A stretch of DNA of 7,499 nt, from the NCBI GenBank assembly GCA_031417915.1, contig JANOWN010000061.1:1-7499 (forward strand), written 5' to 3'. A program made the position numbers and the translations under genes. Positions within the stretch are counted from its first letter, which is position 1. Each line of letters starts with the position of its first letter. Below are positions 1 to 5,076 of the stretch, in pieces. The DNA comes from Methylotenera_A sp031417915 (GTDB lineage Bacteria; Pseudomonadota; Gammaproteobacteria; Burkholderiales; Methylophilaceae). The notes under the pieces were generated by a model. It did not search any database. It was not told the origin of the DNA and worked only from the letters and a program-made list of their open reading frames with translations.

Positions 1-173
1 GCAGATTGTCAGAAGGTAGCAATCGCGTACCGATTAAGCTATCCGCCAACGGCAGAAGACTAAATTTAAAAGCAGGCCAAGTTTACGACCCCGAAAATAA
101 CCGTGTAAGCGAAGCCCGCAACCACGGCGCGCAAGGGCAGAGTGAGACAATGGACGGCACGATTAGTGATTAA
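1..173 (+). CDS. C-terminal tail of an unidentified protein (partial)
   Basis: An open frame enters from the left edge (first complete codon at base 3) and ends at TAA 171-173, giving about 56 residues. The tail is polar and charged, with no membrane segment and no cysteine; it contains a short stretch reading NGRRLNLKAGQVYDPENNRV and ends in a Gln/Ser/Asp-rich low-complexity tail. I do not recognise the family. The stop lies 11 bases before the next gene, so it is almost certainly in the same operon as the two pilin-like genes. From that context it could be a small accessory protein of a pilus or type II secretion-like machine, of the MshK/PilP/GspC kind, but this is a guess from position and from the 'NG-x-x-L-x-L-K-x-G-Q' look, not a motif match. 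Confidence 0.6.
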   Translation, partial: RLSEGSNRVPIKLSANGRRLNLKAGQVYDPENNRVSEARNHGAQGQSETMDGTISD

Positions 174-184
174 ATTTAAGTGGT

Positions 185-1909
185 ATGCAAAAGTCAATTA
201 CTAAGCAAAAAGGAGCAGTTGTCATCTTAATGGCCTTTATCATCGGGCTAGGTGTGCTTGCATATTTGCTACATGCTTTTGACCCAGCAAGACTAAGGCT
301 AGAACAAGATAAAAAAACTATGCAAACACTAAATGAGGCCAAACAAGCTTTGATTGCTTGGTCAGTGAGCCATCAATATACCCCTGGGCAAATGCCTTGG
401 CCAGATAGACACCTAGACCCTTTAATATATGATGGTAGTAGTGATTGCGTGACTACAGTTTTTCAATATAGTTATCTTCTCGGACAACTACCTAGTCAGT
501 CCGACACAAGCCCATGTTTAGACCCAAATAATGGATTAAATGTATATTTGGGCTTAAGTACTTACCCAAGTTTAGGGCAAGAGTTTCACGATGCACAAGG
601 TAATCGACTTTGGTACGCAGTCTCAAGGAATTTGGTTCGTGATCATGCAACATCAACAAACCCAGTAATTAATCCAAATATTAGTACTTATTCATGGCTA
701 CAAGTATTAGATAGAAATGGCAACTTAGTCTCAGATCGCGTTGCCGCAGTAATTTTAGCCCCAGGCGATGCGCTTGCTGGGCAGAACAGGACTGGCGCAG
801 CTGATGCCAGTCAGTTTCTTGATGGCTTTCAAATAGGTGCAGCAGTGTTTAATAATCGCGGCTATGCGACAGATGATGAAGATTTTATTATAGGTGACGA
901 TAGTCGTAATGTCTCGGCTACAGACCTTACATTTGTTCAACCATATAACTTTAATGATAAGTTGGTATATATCACCATTGATGAACTGATGGCTGCGCTT
1001 GAAAAGCGAGTTGGAGAGCAGGTTAGAGCTTCATTAAAAACATATAAAGATACTAATGGTTATTATCCCTATGCTGCTCATTTGGGCACATCTCTAAGTT
1101 ATGTAGGCGATGGTAATTTGCAAAGTGGATTTTTGCCTATCTTTCAAAACTGTAGTTATAGTGCTATCAGCGCCACAAACAGAACCCTAAGTTGTACCCA
1201 ACCAATATTTGATGCTGTTACATCTGGTATAACCACCGTTAGATTTTATTTGCCTATCGGTACATTTACCTCCAACTCTCCGACAGGTTGCACAAGACAA
1301 AGCAGCAACACGCGATGTTACTGTACGGGAGCTGGCTCTTGTTCTAACGCTACACTTACATTTAGTTGTAACACAACAACTTGTGGTGCAGTGGGTACTG
1401 GAGCAACCGGAGATATGCGCATTAGAGATGGAAAGCTTACTTTCACTACTGGTGGTTGTGTCATTAATACTCCAATTGCCCAGAATGTTTCTGGATGCCC
1501 TATTAGCAATACCAATACCAGCAGAGTTACTTGCAATTCGATAAATGGTACGGCCACTTCTTATTCTAATGTTGATATTGCACTGGATGGTTTTTTACCA
1601 GCTTGGTTTAAAACTAATCAATGGCAAAATTATGTTTACTATCGAATGACACGCCCAGCTAGCGCAACAATAACTGTTGGCAATAGAACCACAGAAGCTG
1701 CTGTGGTTGCGGTAGGGCGGTCAATTGATAGCGCACCATTTGTAGCATCTAAAGTTATTGCGCCTTTTGCGCAGACTAGGCCATCTTGTAATACATTAAA
1801 TAATTATTTAGATAGTGTTGAAAATGCTGATGGGAATACAGTTTATGATGCCACTTCAACACAACGAAATGCTAGTTATAATGATCAAACATTTGTGGTG
1901 GAACCATGA
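185..1909 (+). CDS. Large pilin-like membrane-anchored protein with two tandem pseudopilin modules and a Cys-rich insert
   Basis: A 574-residue protein. The N-terminus is basic (residues 1-9), then one hydrophobic segment (about 11-29), then a helix-like charged stretch, the layout of PilX/MshP/GspK-type pilin-like proteins; the rest should be outside the cytoplasmic membrane. There is no Glu at +5 after Gly10, so it is not a textbook prepilin. After the helix comes ALIAW...PGQMPWPD (55-74), then DAQGNRLWYAV (136-146), VAAVILAPG (186-194) and FNDKLVYITIDEL (256-268). These match in order the landmarks of the prepilin encoded next door. A second, weaker round follows: LKTYKDTNGYYPYA (284-297), GFLPAWF...WQNYVYY (469-486), EAAVVAVG (504-511) and NNYLDSVEN (539-547). 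Eleven of 14 cysteines fall in 323-450, within Ser/Thr/Asn-rich sequence. The gene starts 11 bases after the previous stop and ends in an ATGA overlap with the next gene, implying coupled translation. A role as a minor or tip pilin or adhesin is inference. Looks more AT-rich than the genes downstream. Confidence 0.8.
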   Translation: MQKSITKQKGAVVILMAFIIGLGVLAYLLHAFDPARLRLEQDKKTMQTLNEAKQALIAWSVSHQYTPGQMPWPDRHLDPLIYDGSSDCVTTVFQYSYLLGQLPSQSDTSPCLDPNNGLNVYLGLSTYPSLGQEFHDAQGNRLWYAVSRNLVRDHATSTNPVINPNISTYSWLQVLDRNGNLVSDRVAAVILAPGDALAGQNRTGAADASQFLDGFQIGAAVFNNRGYATDDEDFIIGDDSRNVSATDLTFVQPYNFNDKLVYITIDELMAALEKRVGEQVRASLKTYKDTNGYYPYAAHLGTSLSYVGDGNLQSGFLPIFQNCSYSAISATNRTLSCTQPIFDAVTSGITTVRFYLPIGTFTSNSPTGCTRQSSNTRCYCTGAGSCSNATLTFSCNTTTCGAVGTGATGDMRIRDGKLTFTTGGCVINTPIAQNVSGCPISNTNTSRVTCNSINGTATSYSNVDIALDGFLPAWFKTNQWQNYVYYRMTRPASATITVGNRTTEAAVVAVGRSIDSAPFVASKVIAPFAQTRPSCNTLNNYLDSVENADGNTVYDATSTQRNASYNDQTFVVEP

Positions 1910-2694
1910 TAAACAATTATTTAATTAAGCGATATAAAGGCTTCACATTAGTCGAAATGGCCATTGTGTTGGTTATTTTAGGGTTTGTTTTAAGTGCACT
2001 TTTGTTACCCTTGCAAGCGCAACGTCAGCAGGTATTTCAGGCTCAAACAGCCGGTACTTTAGAAAACTCAAAACGAGCATTGCTGGGTTTTGCGCAGTCT
2101 AGAGGACGCTTGCCATGTCCAGCAACTGCGGCAAGTAATGGCGCAGAACTACCATTAGGCGGTGGAATTTGTACTCAGCAAGTTGGGTTTTTACCCGCTG
2201 CAACCTTGGGTGTTGAACCAACAGATGCACAAGGATTTGCTTTAGATGCTTGGAATAATCGAATCCGTTATGCTGTAACACAAAGTAGTTTGGCGGGGAC
2301 ACCAGCAACATGGGATTTCACTAGTAATATTGCGGACAATCTAGCAACGCCACTAGTCAACGAAGCTGATGGCATGAATGCAGTGGGCATAGCAAACTTA
2401 ACCCCTGATTTAAGAGTTTGTAATTCAGCGACAGGCATTACAGCAATAGCATGCTCTGCAGCCCCAGAAGTAAATTATTCTATTAATAATTCTGTTGCGG
2501 TCATTTATTCAACTGGGGCTACAGGTGCGCAGGCGATAGGAGGTGCTGATGAAACAGCCAATCTGAATAATGACCCTGTCTTTGTAAATCACGACCCAAC
2601 TTCAACAGTGGGCGCAGAGTTCGACCACATTGTCACGTGGATTTCACCTTATGTGCTCTATAACGCGATGATCCAATCGGGTCAGTTACACTAA
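1906..2694 (+). CDS. Type IV prepilin/pseudopilin with class III leader (MSHA/type II secretion-like)
   Basis: A 262-residue protein with a classic prepilin-peptidase site: basic leader of 12 residues ending in Gly12, then F13-T-L-V-E17, followed by a hydrophobic helix to about residue 34. Cleavage and N-methylation at Phe13 by a PilD/GspO enzyme are expected from the family. The globular part has landmarks I associate with a group of proteobacterial pilin-like proteins: ALLGFAQSRGRLPCPA (58-73), GFLP (94-97), WNNRIRYAV (116-124), RVC...GI...AC (170-183), VAVIYSTG (197-204) and a C-terminal FDHIVTWISPYVLYNAM (239-255). Cysteines at 71/89 and 172/183 are spaced as if paired in two disulfides (inference). 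The ATG lies inside the previous gene's stop (ATGA), with GGTGG just upstream as a possible ribosome site. It shares its module order with the upstream gene, so the two likely arose by duplication and work in the same filament. The exact subunit role cannot be told from sequence. Confidence 0.9.
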   Translation: MINNYLIKRYKGFTLVEMAIVLVILGFVLSALLLPLQAQRQQVFQAQTAGTLENSKRALLGFAQSRGRLPCPATAASNGAELPLGGGICTQQVGFLPAATLGVEPTDAQGFALDAWNNRIRYAVTQSSLAGTPATWDFTSNIADNLATPLVNEADGMNAVGIANLTPDLRVCNSATGITAIACSAAPEVNYSINNSVAVIYSTGATGAQAIGGADETANLNNDPVFVNHDPTSTVGAEFDHIVTWISPYVLYNAMIQSGQLH

Positions 2695-2703
2695 ACCTCT
2701 GCC

Positions 2704-3447
2704 ATGAACGACAGCCAACTTCTTCGTTATAGCCGTCATATTCTGTTGCCGCAGATTGAATATGCAGGCCAAGAAAAGCTAGCTAAAAGCCATGCATTAA
2801 TTGTTGGTGCTGGTGGGCTAGGTTCGCCAGCAGCCTTATATTTAGCGGCTTCTGGTGTAGGTAAGTTGACCATTTGCGATTTCGATAATGTCGATTTAAC
2901 CAATTTACAGCGGCAGATTATTCACACCACGCAATCCGTCGGTATTAATAAAGCAGTTTCGGCGCAACAAACCATTTACGAAATTAACCCTGAAGTTTCT
3001 GTGCAAACCATTCAGCAAAAATCTTCTGAGGCTGAGTTTAAAGTATTGGCTGAAACAGCCGATGTGGTGATTGATTGTAGTGACAATTTTGCTACGCGCT
3101 ATGCGCTTAACCACGTGTGTTTGGCGCTTAAAAAACCGCTGGTTTCTGGCGCGGCAGTTAATTTTGAAGGGCAAATTACAGTGTTTGATTTTAGACATGA
3201 AAATAGCCCATGTTATCACTGCCTTTTCCCCGATACTGGTAGTGACCAAGAAATGCGCTGCGCTGAGAATGGCGTATTTGCGCCACTGGTGGGCATGATA
3301 GGTACGGCGCAAGCGGCAGAAGCGCTCAAGTTAATCATGAATATTGGCGAGAGTTTGCAAGGTAGATTGTTGTTGTTGGATGCGCTGGCGATGGAATGGC
3401 GAACAATTAAACTGAGCCGCGATCCGGCTTGTAAAGTGTGTGCTTAG
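2704..3447 (+). CDS. moeB: MoeB/ThiF-family adenylyltransferase (E1-like)
   Basis: A 247-residue protein, the usual length for MoeB or ThiF (about 250). These enzymes use ATP to adenylate the C-terminal Gly-Gly of a small sulfur carrier (MoaD for molybdopterin, ThiS for thiamine thiazole) in the cytoplasm. Visible motifs: LLRYSRHILLP near the N-terminus; the nucleotide loop GAGGLGSP (35-42); D-x-V-x-x-x-NLQRQ (Arg70); CSDNFATRY with Asp127 at the expected Mg-ATP position; CYHC (Cys170, Cys173) and CKVC (Cys243, Cys246) as the two halves of the structural zinc site; and RCAENGVFAPLVGMIGTAQA with Cys186 where ThiF has its reactive cysteine. The VSGAA and EGQITVF stretches look MoeB-like while the N-terminus looks ThiF-like, so the symbol is provisional and the protein may serve both pathways. 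No carrier protein gene is in the window to decide. It starts 9 bases after the prepilin stop with no clear Shine-Dalgarno, suggesting co-transcription or translational coupling. Confidence 0.9.
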   Translation: MNDSQLLRYSRHILLPQIEYAGQEKLAKSHALIVGAGGLGSPAALYLAASGVGKLTICDFDNVDLTNLQRQIIHTTQSVGINKAVSAQQTIYEINPEVSVQTIQQKSSEAEFKVLAETADVVIDCSDNFATRYALNHVCLALKKPLVSGAAVNFEGQITVFDFRHENSPCYHCLFPDTGSDQEMRCAENGVFAPLVGMIGTAQAAEALKLIMNIGESLQGRLLLLDALAMEWRTIKLSRDPACKVCA

Positions 3448-3457
3448 CTTTATTATG

Positions 3458-3523
3458 GTCATTGCGGGCTAGATCCGCAATTTGTTAAAGATAACCTAGA
3501 TACTGAATTAAGTTCAGCATGAC
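3458..3523. repeat. Palindromic intergenic repeat-like element
   Basis: A 66-base element bounded by inverted GTCAT (3458-3462) and ATGAC (3519-3523). Inside are two hairpins: ATTGCGG (3461-3467) pairs perfectly with CCGCAAT (3475-3481) around a 7-base loop, and CTGAA (3503-3507) pairs with TTCAG (3513-3517) around TTAAG. The layout (GTCATTGCGGGCT...CCGCAAT, then ...CTGAAT-AAGTTCAGCATGAC) resembles dispersed palindromic elements I recall between genes in several proteobacteria. Repetition elsewhere in the genome cannot be seen here. The first hairpin is followed by TTTGTT, so the element may also act as a modest terminator for the moeB-side transcript. Confidence 0.5.
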
Positions 3524-3537
3524 TGAATTATAAAACA

Positions 3538-3551
3538 TGCCCTGGGAGGCA
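3538..3551 (-). terminator. Possible weak terminator of the nfeD-qmcA operon
   Basis: On the minus strand, about 37 bases after the SPFH gene stop, TGCCT pairs with GGGCA (one G-T pair) around the loop CCCA, then TGTTTTAT follows. The stem is short, so this is a weak candidate for a rho-independent terminator. A longer alternative pairs CCCTG (3540-3544) with CAGGG about 30 bases away. Confidence 0.3.
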
Positions 3552-3587
3552 ATATCCATGCGGTCTGCAGGGTGGCGCCAATTTAAC

Positions 3588-4430
3588 TTATTTCCCACCT
3601 ACTAAAGATTTAACTGCACCAACCAAATCACCTGGCATCACCACAATTTTGCTGTTGTCAGAGGCGGATATTTTTTGCAAGGCAGTAATGTAGCGGTCAC
3701 CCAGCAAAAACGTGGCAGAGGTGTTGTTTTCTTTTACTGCCTCTGAGATAAATTTAATTGATTCGGCCGAAGCTTTTGCTGCCACCATTTGCGCCTCAGC
3801 ATCTTTGCGAGCTGCTTCCAGTCTAGCTTCTGCGTTAAGTATTAGCGATTGTTTTGCGCCTTCAGCTTCGGTCACCACCGCCACGCGCTCACGCTCAGCT
3901 GCTGCTTGGCGCTCCATCGCATCTTGCATATTGCTTGATGGCTTAATGTCTTGAATTTCTACTGATTTTACCGTCAAACCCCAATCCAGTGCTTCATCGG
4001 CAATGGCGGCTTTTAGCTCCGTTTTAATGCGGTCACGCGAGGTGAGGGCGTGATTTAATTCCATGCCGCCAATAATCGAGCGTAAATTAGTTTGCACCAT
4101 ATTACGCATGGCCTCGCGAAAGTTTTCAATGCCGTACACCGCGCGCTCAATGTTCGAGACCTTAATAAATGCAACTGCATTTGCTAGAATCACCGCGTTA
4201 TCTGCTGTAATCACTTCTTGCTGTGGTATCTCTAAAATAATATCTTTGGTGGTGACTTTGTAGCTGACGCGACTAAAAATGGGGTTAATCACATGCAGGC
4301 CAGGCGAGAGCACGCCAGCGAATTTGCCTAAGCGTTCTACCACCCATTCTTCGCCCTGCGGTACAATGCGCACGCCCTTGAAAATGGCGACAATGGCTAA
4401 AAATATGAGTACTAAGCTAAATTCGGTCAT
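3588..4430 (-). CDS. qmcA: Stomatin-like SPFH/Band 7 membrane protein (QmcA/paraslipin type)
   Basis: A 280-residue protein, slightly shorter than E. coli QmcA (about 305). One N-terminal hydrophobic segment (about 4-18) anchors it in the membrane. The SPFH/Band 7 domain follows, opening with VRIVPQGEEWVVERLGKFAG and PGLHVINPIFSRV, then the strands ILEIPQQEVITADNAVI and the region around RNMVQTNLRSIIGGMEL. From about 175 to 232 is an Ala/Glu/Arg-rich heptad-like stretch, the coiled coil by which these proteins form large ring or cage oligomers in the membrane. The C-terminus is a short hydrophobic tail ending VKSLVGGK. Family members scaffold membrane microdomains and influence membrane proteases; no catalytic residues are expected. 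It lies 20 bases after the nfeD-like gene on the same strand, the usual operon partner, which supports the call. AAGGA is placed 7 bases before the ATG. Confidence in the family is high; the symbol is by analogy with E. coli. Confidence 0.93.
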   Translation of the reverse strand: MTEFSLVLIFLAIVAIFKGVRIVPQGEEWVVERLGKFAGVLSPGLHVINPIFSRVSYKVTTKDIILEIPQQEVITADNAVILANAVAFIKVSNIERAVYGIENFREAMRNMVQTNLRSIIGGMELNHALTSRDRIKTELKAAIADEALDWGLTVKSVEIQDIKPSSNMQDAMERQAAAERERVAVVTEAEGAKQSLILNAEARLEAARKDAEAQMVAAKASAESIKFISEAVKENNTSATFLLGDRYITALQKISASDNSKIVVMPGDLVGAVKSLVGGK

Positions 4431-4437
4431 GATTTAT

Positions 4438-4442
4438 TCCTT
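4438..4442 (-). promoter_or_regulatory. Ribosome binding site of the SPFH gene
   Basis: AAGGA on the minus strand, 7 bases before the ATG at 4430. It lies within the 20-base gap after the nfeD-like stop and supports this start over internal ones. Confidence 0.75.
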
Positions 4443-4450
4443 CAGTGTTG

Positions 4451-4894
4451 TTAAATTTTCACGATTCTTAACATATTGCCTTCAACCGCAGTTACCTTGG
4501 CTTCGCTACCAGCTTCAATTGTTTCATCTGAAATGGCAGGCCATTCGCGGCTGCCCATCAGGCCTTGAGTAAAGCTAATTTTTCCGCTTGCAGATGGGCT
4601 GCAAGCCACTATTACCGTGCCTGTACGGCCTATCTCCTCGCCTTGCGATTGGCCGACGCGTGAGTGCGTTTCGGTTTTTTTGTAATTAAGTTTCCATATG
4701 GCGAGTGAGCTAAATGAAAGCACAGCAAACATAACAAATTGTATGGCTTGCGGAATATTCGGAAACATCCACATTGCGATAGCTACGCTTAAGGCAGAAA
4801 CGCCAAACCACAGCACATAAAAAGTACCAGTGGCCATTTCAACCGCCAATAAAATCACGCCAATCGCGCCCCAAATCCACATTCCATCAATCAT
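4451..4894 (-). CDS. nfeD: NfeD-like short membrane protein with C-terminal OB-fold domain
   Basis: A 147-residue protein of the short NfeD (YbbJ-like) type. Three hydrophobic segments are visible, at about 6-23, 25-43 and 47-69, followed by a charged linker (about 70-85, KKTETHSR). The soluble domain (about 86-147) begins IGRTGTVI and ends EWPAISDETIEAGSEAKV then VEGNMLRIVKI, a pattern typical of the small OB-fold beta barrel of this family. Short NfeD proteins have no protease domain; they are thought to bind the partner stomatin-like protein and influence its assembly in the membrane. Here that partner is the gene immediately downstream. The start at 4894 is supported by GAGG 5 bases upstream; Met5 is a possible alternative without such support. 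The gene heads the minus-strand pair and would be transcribed from the AT-rich divergent region. Confidence 0.88.
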   Translation of the reverse strand: MIDGMWIWGAIGVILLAVEMATGTFYVLWFGVSALSVAIAMWMFPNIPQAIQFVMFAVLSFSSLAIWKLNYKKTETHSRVGQSQGEEIGRTGTVIVACSPSASGKISFTQGLMGSREWPAISDETIEAGSEAKVTAVEGNMLRIVKI

Positions 4895-4899
4895 GTTAG

Positions 4900-4903
4900 C
4901 CTC
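4900..4903 (-). promoter_or_regulatory. Ribosome binding site of the nfeD-like gene
   Basis: GAGG on the minus strand, 5 bases before the ATG at 4894; it favours this ATG over Met5. Confidence 0.6.
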
Positions 4904-4948
4904 AATTCGCTCTAAAATTACTAGAATTATCTTAGCACTAATTAAAGT

Positions 4949-4954
4949 ATTATA
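4949..4954 (-). promoter_or_regulatory. Candidate -10 box for the nfeD-qmcA operon
   Basis: A perfect TATAAT on the minus strand, about 55 bases before the nfeD-like ATG, in a very AT-rich divergent intergenic region. A TGACA lies upstream but only about 10 bases away, too near for a standard -35; no good -35 is seen at 16-18 bases. The start site would give a 5' leader of roughly 45-50 bases. Confidence 0.35.
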
Positions 4955-5023
4955 GAAAAATTACTGTCAGATAATTGAGATTATATTGGCTTAATTCCCT
5001 AAGTTATTCCTAGAAAAAACCGC

Positions 5024-5029
5024 TAAAAT
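5024..5029 (+). promoter_or_regulatory. Weak candidate -10 box for the photolyase-like gene
   Basis: TAAAAT on the plus strand, placing a transcription start near 5036, just before the 9-codon frame at 5047. No convincing -35 hexamer was found 16-18 bases upstream, so this is only a suggestion in an AT-rich stretch where such boxes arise by chance. Confidence 0.2.
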
Positions 5030-5046
5030 TAGAGTAAACTACGATT

Positions 5047-5076
5047 ATGAGTGATTTCAAAAAAGCACTATTTTAA
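5047..5076 (+). other. Possible 9-codon leader frame coupled to the photolyase-like gene
   Basis: ATG 5047-5049 opens a frame reading MSDFKKALF and stops at TAA 5074-5076, whose last A is the A of the next gene's ATG (TAATG). The photolyase-like gene has no recognisable Shine-Dalgarno, so translation ending here could deliver ribosomes to it. The frame itself has only a poor AGAG about 12 bases upstream. Frames this short are common by chance. Confidence 0.25.

Noticed and set aside
1318..1557. Minus-strand open frame opposite the Cys-rich region
   Set aside because: Shadow of the large pilin-like gene; no start signals and valine/leucine-rich because of the complementary codons.
2905..3312. 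Minus-strand 135-codon open frame opposite moeB
   Set aside because: It lies wholly within a gene with clear family motifs; its translation has no recognisable domain and no ribosome site.
2704..3447. E1-like enzyme as part of an antiphage ubiquitin-like conjugation system (CBASS Cap2 or Bil-like)
   Set aside because: Length, both CxxC zinc halves and motif set match housekeeping MoeB/ThiF, and there is no E2-like, JAB protease or cyclase gene nearby.
4279..4572. Plus-strand open frame across the nfeD-qmcA junction
   Set aside because: It is antisense to two well-supported genes and its translation shows no recognisable domain.
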